From contig NZ_PPXQ01000004.1 of assembly GCF_004798585.1 (NCBI RefSeq), positions 248,001 to 312,000 of the forward strand: DNA of 64,000 nt. The letters are read 5' to 3'. Source of the stretch: Massilia sp. Mn16-1_5 (lineage in GTDB: Bacteria; Pseudomonadota; Gammaproteobacteria; Burkholderiales; Burkholderiaceae_D). The notes beneath the pieces are model-generated. The model was not told the origin of the DNA, did not search any database, and worked only from the letters and a program-made list of their open reading frames with translations. The position numbers and the translations under genes are program-made. Shown in pieces: positions 1-9,025 of this stretch (positions are counted from its first letter, which is position 1; the number at the start of each line of letters is the position of its first letter).

Positions 1-64
1 GGCTGAGTCGAATCAGGAGGCGCAGCTCGCGCTGGTCGTCCACGACGAGGATGGGTTCAGCCAT
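1..64 (-). CDS. Response regulator receiver domain protein (5' end only)
   Basis: Only the first 21 codons lie in the window, on the minus strand; the rest runs off the left edge. They read MAEPILVVDDQRELRLLIRL, the typical first beta strand and paired acidic residues of a CheY-like receiver. The ATG overlaps the end of the upstream GAF histidine kinase by 8 bases, so the two are translationally coupled and this is the likely partner of that kinase. Output domain unknown because the gene is cut. Confidence 0.75.
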   Translation of the reverse strand, partial: MAEPILVVDDQRELRLLIRLS

Positions 65-1145
65 GGCTCCCTCCCAGCGCCGGCAGCAGGATGGTCAGCG
101 CAGTCCCCGCCCCCGGGCTCGTGTCGAGTTCGACGCGGGCGCCGTGCAGGTCCATGATCTCGCGGAAGATGGCCATGCCCAGGCCAGTCCCTTCGGTGTC
201 GAGCGCGCCCGGGCCGCGATAGAAGGACTCGAACAGCCGGCTGCCTGCCTCCTGCGTCATGCCGGGGCCGGCGTCGCGGATCTCGATGCCGATCGCCGGG
301 CCCGGGGCCGCCCAGGTACGCACCAGCACCTCGGTGCCCGGCGTCGAGTAGCGCAGCGCGTTGTCGAGCACGATGCCCAGGGCTTGCGCCAGGCGCGCCG
401 GGTCGGCCGCCGCGGGCGCCAGGTCCGAGGCCAGCTCCAGCCGCAGGCGGTCGTTCTGCCCGAGCGGGGCGACGATGCCCATCGCCTGCACCAGCGCGCC
501 GTCGAGCGGCGTGGCGGCAATGCGTAGCCCGGCGCGGCCTCCGGCTTCGAGCCGGGCCAGGTCGAAGGTCCCGTTCAGCACCTTGAGCATGCGTCCGGCC
601 TGGGCATGCACGATCTCGAGCAGCTCCTGGCGGCCGGCGGCATCGAACTCGCGCTTGAGCAGCAGCTCGGAAAAGCCGAGGATGCTGGCCAGCGGCGTGC
701 GCAGTTCGTGCGAGGCCTGGGTCAGGTAGCGCTGGCGCCGCTCGCCGCCGGCGCGCAGCTGCGCGGCGCCCGTCAACGCGTGCACGGCGAGCGCGGCGAG
801 GTCGGCCAGCCGGGCGCGCTCGTCCTCGCCGAAATGGCGCGGCGCGGGATCGAACAGGCACAGCGTCGCCAGGCGCGCACCGTCCGGCGCCGCCAGCGCT
901 ACGCCGGCCAGGAAACCATGGGCCTGCGCGTCCTCGGCGACCGTGATCCCGTCGCGCAGGGCGATATCGGTACAGAATCCGGCAAGGGCGCCTTGCTGGA
1001 CGGGCCGGGCGCCGGCCCAGGCGGCCAGCCTGGTGCCGTCGCTCTCGTGCAGTGCGATGCCGGCACCGGCGACGCCGCATTGGCGCAGCGCCATGCGCGC
1101 GACACGCTCGAGCTCCGGAAGCGGGAAGGACAGGGAAGCCGGCAT
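57..1145 (-). CDS. GAF-domain sensor histidine kinase
   Basis: A 362-residue cytoplasmic kinase without membrane segments. Residues 1-125 look like a GAF sensor domain. The HisKA box SHELRTPLASILGFSE places the phospho-acceptor at about H146. The C-terminal half has ATPase motifs: an N box around LDNALRYS, a G1 box DAGPGM and a G2 region GTGLGMAI. It is third in a packed operon, 5 bases after the HTH-receiver gene and overlapping the next receiver gene. The signal is not evident from sequence; GAF domains bind small ligands or redox cofactors in other kinases. Function as a histidine kinase is secure, the pathway is not. Confidence 0.9.
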   Translation of the reverse strand: MPASLSFPLPELERVARMALRQCGVAGAGIALHESDGTRLAAWAGARPVQQGALAGFCTDIALRDGITVAEDAQAHGFLAGVALAAPDGARLATLCLFDPAPRHFGEDERARLADLAALAVHALTGAAQLRAGGERRQRYLTQASHELRTPLASILGFSELLLKREFDAAGRQELLEIVHAQAGRMLKVLNGTFDLARLEAGGRAGLRIAATPLDGALVQAMGIVAPLGQNDRLRLELASDLAPAAADPARLAQALGIVLDNALRYSTPGTEVLVRTWAAPGPAIGIEIRDAGPGMTQEAGSRLFESFYRGPGALDTEGTGLGMAIFREIMDLHGARVELDTSPGAGTALTILLPALGGSHG

Positions 1146-1150
1146 GGGGC

Positions 1151-1789
1151 TCAGCGCGCGACGGCGGTGGCGGGCGCCGCGATCGCTTCCTCGACGGCGG
1201 CGCGCAGCTGGGTGAAGGGCACCGGTTTCGGGAATACCGGGATGTCGGGCGGCAGGCCCATCGAATCGATGGTCGGGCGATCGAGGCCGCTGACGACGAC
1301 GATCGCCATGTTGGCGCAGAGCGGGTCGGCGCGCAGGGTGCGGATCATGCGGAACCCGTCCATGCCCGGCATGCTCAGGTCGCTCACCAGGATGTCGGGA
1401 CGCTGCTCGCCGATGCGCAGCAGGGCTTCGAAACCGTCGTGGGCCTTGACCACGTCGAGCGGCAGGTTCCAGCCGGCGATTTCGAGTTCGTACAGGCGCA
1501 GCAGGGTGCGGTCGTCGTCGACCAGCAGCAGCTTCTTCTGCTCGGGCGCGGGCGCGGCGGCCGTGGTCCCGGTGCCCGTGATTTCACGCCGTTCGTTGAC
1601 CAGCTTGTGCACCGACGCCATCGTGATGCGGCGGTGGCCGCCGGCGGTCTTCCAGGCCTGCAGCGCGCCGTTCTCGACCCAGAGCTGGACCGTGCGGTGC
1701 GAGACGCCGAGCAGGCGCGCGGCATCCTTGGTCGAGCAGAAATCGGCGGCGTTGTAGGCGAGGTCGGAATGTGCGTCGGGTTTTTGCAT
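1151..1789 (-). CDS. HTH-receiver protein: MerR/excisionase-type DNA-binding domain followed by REC
   Basis: A 212-residue protein with the reverse of the usual response-regulator order. Residues 18-65 form a MerR/excisionase-like helix-turn-helix (TKDAARLLGVSHRTVQLWV, then the GGHRRI wing signature). An Ala/Pro linker follows, then a receiver domain from about 86, with the acidic pair at D91/D92, the likely phospho-acceptor D137 in SDLSMPGMDG and the conserved lysine K188. It begins 2 bases after the hybrid kinase ends and sits 5 bases before the GAF kinase, so it is probably phosphorylated by one or both. Likely a transcription factor whose DNA binding is controlled by phosphorylation; targets unknown. 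Confidence 0.85.
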   Translation of the reverse strand: MQKPDAHSDLAYNAADFCSTKDAARLLGVSHRTVQLWVENGALQAWKTAGGHRRITMASVHKLVNERREITGTGTTAAAPAPEQKKLLLVDDDRTLLRLYELEIAGWNLPLDVVKAHDGFEALLRIGEQRPDILVSDLSMPGMDGFRMIRTLRADPLCANMAIVVVSGLDRPTIDSMGLPPDIPVFPKPVPFTQLRAAVEEAIAAPATAVAR

Positions 1790-1791
1790 GG

Positions 1792-4650
1792 TTACGAATC
1801 GTTCGGCGCCGGGGCCTGCGCACCGGCATTAAAAGAGTCATTATCGTCGAGGACGGCGCAGAGCGCAGCCAGATCGACCGGTTTCACGAAATGGTGATCG
1901 AAGCCGGCGCCGCGCGCCCGCACCTTGTCCTGCGCCTGGCCGTAGCCGGTGAGGGCGATGTAGCGCGCCGGGCGGGCACCCTGCAGGGCGCGCAGGCGCC
2001 GCACCAGCTCGTAGCCGTCGATGTCGGGCAGGCCGATGTCGAGGATGAACACCTCCGGCCAATCGGCGCCGGCGGCCAGCAGCCCCTCGTGCGAGCTGTT
2101 GCGGGTCGTGACCGCATGGCCGAAGGCGCCCAGCACCTCGGCCAGCGACTGCGCCGCGTCGGCATTGTCGTCCACGACCAGCACGCGGCGGCGCGGCGGC
2201 GCGGCGTTCGCCTGCAGGGCCGCGCCGGCATCCGCGCGCGCAGCGGGGCCGCGGGCGGCCGCGTCGAGCAGGTCGAAGACCACGCCGAAACTGCTGCCGC
2301 GTCCCAGTCCATCGCTGTGCGCCTCGACCCGTCCCCCGTGCAGCTGCACCAGGCTTTTCACCAATGCCAGGCCGAGACCGAGCCCGCCCTGCGAGCGGTC
2401 CGGGGTGCGCTCGGCCTGCGAGAACAGGTCGAACACGTGCGGGAGCATGTCGGGACCGATGCCGATGCCGTTGTCGCGCACGGTGAGCGCGACGCAGGCG
2501 CCGCGCAGGGCGACCGCGAGCGTAATCCGTCCGCCCTGGGGCGTGTACTTGGCGGCGTTGTTGAGCAGGTTGGACAGCACCTGCACCAGGCGTGTGCGGT
2601 CGCCGACGATGCGTGTCCCGGGCGCGTCCTGTTCCAGCGTGAAGTGGTGGCCGCGCGCCTCGATCAGCGGGCGCGCCTGCTCGATGGCGCCGGCGACGAT
2701 CGCGTCGACCTCGACCACGTCGCGTTCCAGCGTCACCAGGCCGCGCGTGACGCGCGAGACGTCGAGCAGGTCGTCCACCAGGGCCGTCATGTGGCGTACC
2801 TGGCGGATGATGACTTCGCTCGACTGGCGCACGCGCGCTTCGTTCGAGCCGGCCATGGTCAGGAGCTGGGCGGCGTTGCTGATCGGGGCCAGCGGGTTGC
2901 GCAGCTCGTGCGCCAGCATCGCCAGGAATTCGTCCTTTCGGCGCGAGGCGGCGCGCAGCTCGTCGGTGCCGGCGCGCTGTTCGTGGATGTCGGTCATGGT
3001 GCCGACCCAGTGGGTCGCGTGGCCCGTCTCGTCGAAGGTCGGCAGGGCGCGGTTGAGGACCCAGCGGTAGCCGCCGCCATGGTGCGCCAGCCGGTGCTCG
3101 GCCTCGAACGGGCTGTTGTCGGCGAAGCTGGTCTTCCAGCGCGCCAGCAGCGCGGGCAGGTCGTCAGGATGGATCACCTGGCGCCAGCCGCGCCAGGCGA
3201 GGTCGATGTGGCGGATGCCGGTGTACTCGTGCCAGCGTTCGTTCACGTAGTACTCGGTGCCCTCGACATTGCTCGACCAGACCATCTGCGGGATCACGTT
3301 GGCGATGCTGCGGAATTTCTGCTCGCTTTCCTTGAGCGCGCGCTCGGCCTGTACTTGCGCCGTGATGTCCATGGTCGCGGCCACGGCCCCGGCCGGGGTA
3401 CCGGACCCATCGAGCATGCGCTGGGCACGCACCAGGACGGTCTTGCGCACGCCGGGCGCCCGGGCCGGCTCGATCTCGAGTACGGCCTCGACGCTGTCGG
3501 CGCCGGCCAGCACGCGCGCTGTCGGCCAGTCGGTGCTCGCCAGCGGCGCACCGTCGGCCGCGGTCCAGCCGCGCCATGCGCCGTAGCCGGCCACGCCATC
3601 GGGCGCGTGGTCGCCCCAGATGGCGCGGTTGGCGGCGTTCGTCATCAGGAAGCGGCCCTCCAGGTCGGCGTAGGCGATGCCGACCGGCGCCGCTTCCAGC
3701 AGGGCGTCCAGGCGGCGCCGGCTGTCTTCGGCGCGCAGCGAGGCGGCTGCGGCGCGCGCTTCGCTGGCGATGCGCGCTTCCTCGGCCGCCTTGCGCGCGC
3801 TGATGTCGACGGCGATACCGGCAAAGCGCCGCCGGCCGCTGGCCGGATCGGCAAACACCTTGCCGCGTGCGTTGACCCAGACGTCGTGTCCGGCGCGCTG
3901 GGGAATGCGGTAGTCGATGTCGTAGCGGCTGTCCTCGCGGATGGCGGTCGCGATCGCGACCACCACGCGCGGACGGTCCTCCGGGTGGATCATGTCGGTG
4001 AAGCGTTCCAGCTCGGTGCCGGAACGTGCCAGCGCCGCGTCCACCTGGAACAGGCGCGCGAAGCGCTCGTCGACAAAGGTGGCGCCGTCGTCCAGGTCGT
4101 AGGACCAGGTGCCGATATTCCCGGACGCTTCGAGCGAGAGCGCGAGGCGTTCTTCCGCCTCCTTGTGGCGCGCGAGCGCCCGTACCTTGTCGGTGACTTC
4201 GACGCAGGTGCAGATCAGGCCGCGCACGGCGCCGAGATCGTCGCGCAAGGGGCTGTACGAGAAGGTGAACCAGGCCTGCTCGGGATAACCGTGGCGCTCG
4301 AGCGTGGTCGCGTAGTTCTCGAAGAAGAAGGATTCGCCGGCCAGCACCCGGCGGACATACGGTCCGAGGGTGTCCCAGACTTCGTGCCAGACGGCCGGGA
4401 AGGGCGCGCCCAGGCTGTCCGGCTTTTGCCCCAGCATCGGCTCGTAGGGATCGTTGAAGAACAGGGTCAGGTCCTCGCCCCAGACCAGGAAGGTCGGGAA
4501 GGACGAGCTCAGGACGATGCCAAGGCTGGTCCGGAGCGCGGCATCCCAGTCTTCCACCGGGCCGAGCGCATGCTGCGACCAGTCGCGGCTGCGGATACGG
4601 CGGCCGATGGCGCCGCCGTTGTCCAGGAAGCCGTACCGGCTTTGTTGCAT
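1792..4650 (-). CDS. Multi-PAS hybrid sensor histidine kinase with C-terminal receiver
   Basis: A soluble kinase of 952 residues from the chosen start. Several PAS/PAC-type modules fill the first 560 residues (one ends in DISARKAAEEAR, another in TMDITAQVQ). HisKA follows (LAMLAHELRNPLAPI), then HATPase with DNGIGI and GGLGLGLALVKSL, then a C-terminal receiver with VLVVDDNAD and the acceptor in ILDIGLPDIDGYE. I chose the ATG at 4650 because homologues begin close to this point and the preceding 54 codons look non-conserved; an upstream in-frame ATG at 4812 would give 1006 residues. First gene of the four-gene signalling operon. No transmembrane segment is evident, so the signal is probably intracellular or diffusible. 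Confidence 0.88.
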   Translation of the reverse strand: MQQSRYGFLDNGGAIGRRIRSRDWSQHALGPVEDWDAALRTSLGIVLSSSFPTFLVWGEDLTLFFNDPYEPMLGQKPDSLGAPFPAVWHEVWDTLGPYVRRVLAGESFFFENYATTLERHGYPEQAWFTFSYSPLRDDLGAVRGLICTCVEVTDKVRALARHKEAEERLALSLEASGNIGTWSYDLDDGATFVDERFARLFQVDAALARSGTELERFTDMIHPEDRPRVVVAIATAIREDSRYDIDYRIPQRAGHDVWVNARGKVFADPASGRRRFAGIAVDISARKAAEEARIASEARAAAASLRAEDSRRRLDALLEAAPVGIAYADLEGRFLMTNAANRAIWGDHAPDGVAGYGAWRGWTAADGAPLASTDWPTARVLAGADSVEAVLEIEPARAPGVRKTVLVRAQRMLDGSGTPAGAVAATMDITAQVQAERALKESEQKFRSIANVIPQMVWSSNVEGTEYYVNERWHEYTGIRHIDLAWRGWRQVIHPDDLPALLARWKTSFADNSPFEAEHRLAHHGGGYRWVLNRALPTFDETGHATHWVGTMTDIHEQRAGTDELRAASRRKDEFLAMLAHELRNPLAPISNAAQLLTMAGSNEARVRQSSEVIIRQVRHMTALVDDLLDVSRVTRGLVTLERDVVEVDAIVAGAIEQARPLIEARGHHFTLEQDAPGTRIVGDRTRLVQVLSNLLNNAAKYTPQGGRITLAVALRGACVALTVRDNGIGIGPDMLPHVFDLFSQAERTPDRSQGGLGLGLALVKSLVQLHGGRVEAHSDGLGRGSSFGVVFDLLDAAARGPAARADAGAALQANAAPPRRRVLVVDDNADAAQSLAEVLGAFGHAVTTRNSSHEGLLAAGADWPEVFILDIGLPDIDGYELVRRLRALQGARPARYIALTGYGQAQDKVRARGAGFDHHFVKPVDLAALCAVLDDNDSFNAGAQAPAPNDS

Positions 4651-4899
4651 GTTCACATTCGTCCCAGGTTGCAAAACTTTGTATTCTACACACGTTGACG
4701 AGTCGGCAATGGACGAAGCCACGGATGCGCCCCCGCTTCCGGCCCGTCCGGCAGGCTGGCGCGGCGCTTCCTCCTCGTGTATTAAGTTATCGTTTTTGCC
4801 GATTTCGATCATGTGCCGATACTACGGCATTTTGGCTGTTTCCTACCGAAAACATTTCGCATAAGTGGGAATAGGCGTTGCGGGCGCGACACAATTGAC

Positions 4900-6705
4900 T
4901 CAGTCCCAGCCCTGCTCCGATTCCTTTTCGACACGCTTGAGGTCGCGCGCGAACATCTCGTTGAGCTCGTCGCGTGCGCGCTTGGCCATCGAGACGTACT
5001 GTTCGCGGTCCTTGTAGAAGGGGTAGACGGCATCCACGCTGGCCTTGTTGTGCTCGCGGAATTTCAGCGTCGCCTCGCGTGCGCGGTAGGCGCCGTAGCC
5101 CAGGTGGCACAGCGCGCGCCGTCCCAGCTGCAGCGCCGATTCGAAGGTTTCGCGTTCGATGATGGTCACGCCGCGGTCCATCAGCTGGTAGTAATGGGTG
5201 ACGTTGCGCGCGCGCGCGAGGATGGGCAGGTCCGGAAAATTGTCGCGCAGGGCGTCGGCCAGGGCCAGGCTGTCCTCGATGTCGTCGATCGCCAGCACCA
5301 GGGCGCGCGCCTTGGCCGCCCCGGCCGCCTGCAGCAGGTCGATCCGGGTGGCGTCGCCATAGAAGACCTTGAAGCCGAAGCGGCGCAGCAGCTCGATCTG
5401 GTCGGGATCGTGGTCGAGCACGGTCAGCGGAACGCGGTTGGCGTGCAGCAGGCGTCCGACGATCTGGCCGAAACGGCCGAAGCCGGCGATGATCACGTGG
5501 CCCTCGTTGTCGTCGATGGAATCCGGCTCGCGCACGTTCTGGCCGTGGTAGCGCGGTTCGAGTATTTTGTCGTAGAGGACGAGCAGCAGCGGCGTGGTGA
5601 CCATCGACAGGGCCACCACGGCCACCAGGATCGAGCCGGTCTCCGGCGTGAACACGCGCGCCGCGCCGGCCGCGCCGAAGACGACGAAGGCGAATTCGCC
5701 GCCTTGCGAGAGCAGGAAGGCGAACAGCCAGCGCTGGCCGCGGGCGATGCCGAAGCGGTGCGACAGCGCGAACAGCACGGCAAGCTTGAGCAGCAGGAAG
5801 CCGAGCACCAGCCCGAGGATCAGCCAGGGACGCGAGACGAAGACGCCGAAGTCGACCGACATTCCGACCGCGATGAAGAACAGGCCGAGCAGCAGTCCCT
5901 TGAAGGGTTCGAGGTCGGTTTCCAGCGCGTGCCGGTATTCGGAATCGGCCAGCAGCACGCCGGCCATGAAGGCGCCGAGCGCCATCGACATCTCGACCCA
6001 CTGCATCAGCAGCGAGATCGCGATCACCAGCAGCAGGGCGAAGGCGGTGAAGATTTCGCGCATCCCGGACTTGGCGATGATGCGCAGCGCCGGGCGCACC
6101 AGGAAGCGGCCGGCGACGATCACACCGAGGATCACGCCGCCCAGGCGCGCCGCGCCGAGCCAGCCGTCGCCGGCGCCGCTGTCGCCCGCCGCGACGCCGA
6201 GCAGGGGGATCAGGGCGATCATCGGGATCGCCGCGATGTCCTGGAACAGCAGGATCGCGAACCCGGCCTGGCCGGCCGGTGTTCCCATCAGGTTGCGCTC
6301 GCCCAGGGTGGCCAGGGCGATCGCGGTCGAGGACAGCGACAGTCCGAGGGCGCCGACCAGGGCCACCTGCCAGGCCACGCCCAGCAGGAGCGCCGCGCCG
6401 AACAGCACGGCCGCCACACCCAGTACCTGGGCCGTGCCCCAGCCGAAGATCGGGCGCCGCATCGACCACAGGCGCGCCGGCTCGAGTTCGAGGCCGATCA
6501 GGAACAGCAGCAGGACCACGCCAAACTCGGAGAAATGCAGGATGGTTTCGACCTGCGTGATCAGGCCAAAACCCCAGGGACCGATCGCCATCCCGGCCAG
6601 CAGGTAGCCGAGCACCGCGCCCAGGCCGAGGCGCCGGGCCAGCGGCACGGCGAGGACGGCGGCGCCGAGGTAGACCACGGCGTTACTCAATAAGCTATGC
6701 TCCAT
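4900..6705 (-). CDS. KefB/KefC-type glutathione-regulated K+/H+ antiporter (CPA2 family)
   Basis: A 601-residue protein. The first 380 residues are a Na+/H+-exchanger-type membrane domain with about 12 hydrophobic segments. An RCK/TrkA-N nucleotide-binding domain begins near residue 400 (VIIAGFGRFGQ, a Rossmann GxGxxG). Length and layout match E. coli KefB/KefC, which expel potassium and acidify the cytoplasm when glutathione adducts of electrophiles accumulate. The start codon overlaps the end of the upstream KefF/KefG-type flavoprotein by 11 bases, which is the ancillary-protein arrangement known for Kef systems. Whether it is the B or C type cannot be settled, so no symbol is given. Confidence 0.9.
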   Translation of the reverse strand: MEHSLLSNAVVYLGAAVLAVPLARRLGLGAVLGYLLAGMAIGPWGFGLITQVETILHFSEFGVVLLLFLIGLELEPARLWSMRRPIFGWGTAQVLGVAAVLFGAALLLGVAWQVALVGALGLSLSSTAIALATLGERNLMGTPAGQAGFAILLFQDIAAIPMIALIPLLGVAAGDSGAGDGWLGAARLGGVILGVIVAGRFLVRPALRIIAKSGMREIFTAFALLLVIAISLLMQWVEMSMALGAFMAGVLLADSEYRHALETDLEPFKGLLLGLFFIAVGMSVDFGVFVSRPWLILGLVLGFLLLKLAVLFALSHRFGIARGQRWLFAFLLSQGGEFAFVVFGAAGAARVFTPETGSILVAVVALSMVTTPLLLVLYDKILEPRYHGQNVREPDSIDDNEGHVIIAGFGRFGQIVGRLLHANRVPLTVLDHDPDQIELLRRFGFKVFYGDATRIDLLQAAGAAKARALVLAIDDIEDSLALADALRDNFPDLPILARARNVTHYYQLMDRGVTIIERETFESALQLGRRALCHLGYGAYRAREATLKFREHNKASVDAVYPFYKDREQYVSMAKRARDELNEMFARDLKRVEKESEQGWD

Positions 6706-7261
6706 GGGCGATCTCGTTTGGCTTGGTCATGAGAAAAGCTTCGAGGCGCGCACGGAAGCTCGCGACGTGGGCATCGATGGCGGCGTCGTCCGCGCCGTTC
6801 GCGCCATGCAGGATGTGCGGCGGCCACCAGTGCATCCCGCACAGCAGGGCCGTCTGCTCGAAGGGCGGCAGGTAGGCTTCGAAAGGGCGGCCATGGCGTT
6901 CGCCGGTGTGGTAGGCGTCCTCGGGACTGCCGGTGGTGACGGCCAGCCAGTAGCCCTTGCCGCGCAGCGCCGTGGCGCCGGGGCCATAGGCCCAACCCGG
7001 TTCGAGCACGCTGTCGACCCATTCCTTCAGCAGCGAGGGCATGCTGTACCAGCGGATCGGATGCAGGAACACGACCAGCTCGGCCTGCGCGAGCAGGGCC
7101 TGCTCGCGCGGGACGTCGATGAAGAAGTCTGGATAGGTTTCGTAGAGGTCGTGCACCAGCACCCCGTCGAGGGCACGCGCGGCATCGGCCAGGCGGCGGT
7201 TGATGCGCGAGCGGTGCGGCGCGGGATGGGCATACAGGACCAGGATGCGGGGCGTCGGCAT
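6695..7261 (-). CDS. KefF/KefG-like NAD(P)H quinone oxidoreductase, antiporter ancillary subunit
   Basis: A 188-residue flavodoxin-like protein. Near the N-terminus it has ILVLYAHPAPHRSR, then DLYETYPDFFIDVPREQALL, HPIRWYSMPSLLKEW and GWAYGPG, all strongly resembling E. coli KefG and KefF. These proteins bind FMN, reduce quinones and activate the partner Kef antiporter. The start at 7261 (MPTPRIL) is preferred over a longer in-frame extension because conserved sequence begins there. Immediately followed by, and overlapping, the antiporter. It mixes features of both KefF and KefG, so the symbol is left open. Confidence 0.88.
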   Translation of the reverse strand: MPTPRILVLYAHPAPHRSRINRRLADAARALDGVLVHDLYETYPDFFIDVPREQALLAQAELVVFLHPIRWYSMPSLLKEWVDSVLEPGWAYGPGATALRGKGYWLAVTTGSPEDAYHTGERHGRPFEAYLPPFEQTALLCGMHWWPPHILHGANGADDAAIDAHVASFRARLEAFLMTKPNEIAHGA

Positions 7262-7331
7262 GGGTGTGCTGGGTAATTGTCTTGCACGATTGTACATGCC
7301 GGTGCAGGGCAGGCGCTCTCCGCGCCTTCGC

Positions 7332-8333
7332 TTACACGCCCGGCGCCGCTCCCGGCAGCGGCGCCGCAGGCGGCAACAGGCCCTCGTCGACCAGCGTGCG
7401 CCAGAAGGCCGGCGGGATCTCGATGGCCATCAGGGTGGCGTTGCGGCGCAGGTGCTCGGGGCTGCTGGCGCCGGGGATGGTGGCCGCCACGACCGGGTGC
7501 GCGGCGCCGAACTGCAGGGCCGCGGCTGCGAGATCGACCCCGTGGCGCGCGGCGACCTGGCGCAGGCGCTCGCGCTGCGCGTGCTTGTCCGGCCCCGCCG
7601 GCCGGTAGTCGTAATGCTCGCCGCCGGCCAGGAAGCCCGAGTTGAAGGGGCCGCCCAGCACCACGCCGGCGCCGCGCTCGGCGCACAGGGGAAAGAATTC
7701 GGCCAGCGGCGTGGTTTCCATCAGCGTGTAGCGCCCGGCCAGCAGGAAGATGTCGGGATCGGACTGGCGCAGGCAGCGCAGGCAGGGCTCGACCGTGTTC
7801 ACGCCCATGCCCCAGCCCTTGATCAGGCCTTCCTCGCGCAGCCGTACCAGGCCCTCGAAGGCGCCGCCCGGTCCCGCGGCGATGGCGAAATAGTGTTCGA
7901 ACTCGGCGCGGCTGAACTGGTCGGGCGAGAGATCGTGCACGTAGACGATGTCGATGTGGCCGAGCGCGAGCCGCTGCAGGCTGTCCTCGACCGCGCGGCG
8001 GGCGCCGTCGGCCGTGTAGTCGACCACGCGCCGGAACGGCAGGCTCGATACGAAAGGCGCGGCGATTTCGCCGCTCGGATCCGGCCGCAGCAGGCGGCCG
8101 ACCTTGGTCGAGAGCGTGTAGTCCTCGCGCGGGCGCCGGCGCAGCGCCTGCCCGAAGCGGTGCTCGGACAGGCCGGCGCCGTAGTGGGGCGCGGTATCGA
8201 AATAACGGATGCCGGCATCCCAGGCCGCGTCGACGGTGGTGCGGGCCGCCTCGTCGCTGGTGGTGTGGTACATGTCGCCCAGGCCGGTGCCGCCCAGGCC
8301 CAGGTGCGTGATCGGTCGGTAGCGCTGGTTCAC
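7332..8333 (-). CDS. Aldo/keto reductase, D-threo-aldose/L-fucose dehydrogenase-like
   Basis: A 333-residue soluble NAD(P)-dependent oxidoreductase with a TIM-barrel pattern. The family tetrad is visible: Asp and Tyr in FDTAPHYGAGLSE, Lys in LSTKVGR and His in IVYVHDLSP. The C-terminal part holds the cofactor-binding ATIPGASSPEHLRRN stretch. The closest known types are D-threo-aldose 1-dehydrogenases and pyridoxal 4-dehydrogenases; substrate cannot be chosen from sequence. It stands alone between the Kef pair and the outer-membrane proteins, on the same strand, with no sugar-catabolic neighbours. Confidence 0.85.
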   Translation of the reverse strand: MNQRYRPITHLGLGGTGLGDMYHTTSDEAARTTVDAAWDAGIRYFDTAPHYGAGLSEHRFGQALRRRPREDYTLSTKVGRLLRPDPSGEIAAPFVSSLPFRRVVDYTADGARRAVEDSLQRLALGHIDIVYVHDLSPDQFSRAEFEHYFAIAAGPGGAFEGLVRLREEGLIKGWGMGVNTVEPCLRCLRQSDPDIFLLAGRYTLMETTPLAEFFPLCAERGAGVVLGGPFNSGFLAGGEHYDYRPAGPDKHAQRERLRQVAARHGVDLAAAALQFGAAHPVVAATIPGASSPEHLRRNATLMAIEIPPAFWRTLVDEGLLPPAAPLPGAAPGV

Positions 8334-8411
8334 GGTGCGTCCTTCTCGTCGGTTGGCGGAAGGGACATGATGCCCGCTGCCTCCGGCGCGCCGCGCACGC
8401 TTGACGTAAAA

Positions 8412-8439
8412 AACCCGGCCAGCGGGTGCTGTCCGGGTT
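8412..8439 (-). terminator. Rho-independent terminator of the first outer-membrane barrel gene
   Basis: On the minus strand a GC-rich stem (arms AACCCGG and CCGGGTT, with an inner CAGC/GCTG pairing and a GGGT loop) is followed by a run of six T. It lies 36 bases downstream of the stop codon of the small barrel protein. Confidence 0.85.
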
Positions 8440-8475
8440 GTGTCGCGATGCCGGCCGAGGCCGGCTGCGGGTCGA

Positions 8476-8979
8476 TCAGAAGTGGAAGGCGACGCCGGCG
8501 CTCAGCTTCGTCAGGTCGCTGGTTGGCTTCGACACTTCCAGGCGGCCGGTCACGGTCGGCGAGAAGGAGTAGCCCAGGCCGACGCCGTAGACGACGCCGT
8601 CGTCCAGCGAGTCCGATGCCGAGATGCCCTGGAACTTGGCCTTGACCTTGATGTCGTTGTAGCCCAGGCGGCCGTACAGGTTGAAGCCGCTCGACAGCGG
8701 CAGGGTGCCGATCACCGCGATTTGGGTCTGGTCGACGTCGACGTCCACGTCGTCGCCGTCGAAATCGAAGGTGCCTTTTGCCAGGCGTGCGTAGCCGGCT
8801 TCGACAGCGATGGTTTCGCTGAACTTGTAGCCGACGAAGCCGCCGAAGCCGCCTTCACGGTCCGCGCCGTCCACTTTGGTGGAGGTGCCTTCGAGGCCGG
8901 CGTACAGCTTGGTGGTTTGGGCCAGAGCCGACGACGAAGCGATGACCAGGGCTGCTGCGACTGCGATTTGCTTGAACAT
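8476..8979 (-). CDS. Small outer-membrane beta-barrel protein (OmpA N-domain/porin-like)
   Basis: A 167-residue protein with a clear Sec signal peptide (residues 1-20, ending SSALA). The remainder is alternating amphipathic strands rich in Gly and aromatic residues (FYAGLEG-type first strand, GGFVGYKFSE, FNLYGRLGYN) and ends with a terminal Phe (AFHF), the usual BAM recognition signal. It resembles eight-stranded OmpX/OmpA-transmembrane barrels. A strong paralogue of the same length lies just upstream at 9278-9781. No OmpA peptidoglycan-binding domain. Precise role unknown. Confidence 0.85.
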   Translation of the reverse strand: MFKQIAVAAALVIASSSALAQTTKLYAGLEGTSTKVDGADREGGFGGFVGYKFSETIAVEAGYARLAKGTFDFDGDDVDVDVDQTQIAVIGTLPLSSGFNLYGRLGYNDIKVKAKFQGISASDSLDDGVVYGVGLGYSFSPTVTGRLEVSKPTSDLTKLSAGVAFHF

Positions 8980-9025
8980 GTCTTGGAACCTTTAATACAG
9001 TTATTTTTGGTGTGCTATGAATATG

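Noticed and set aside
606..1757. A 383-codon plus-strand frame
   Set aside because: Antisense to the GAF kinase and HTH-receiver genes; low-complexity Arg/Ala-rich translation without motifs.
1771..4698. A 975-codon open frame on the plus strand
   Set aside because: It is antisense to the multi-PAS hybrid kinase, which has full domain content. Its translation has no recognisable domains and reflects high GC third positions.
4683..4709. Sigma-70 promoter TTGCCG/TAGAAT for the hybrid kinase
   Set aside because: The spacer is only 15 bases and both boxes are imperfect; not strong enough to list.
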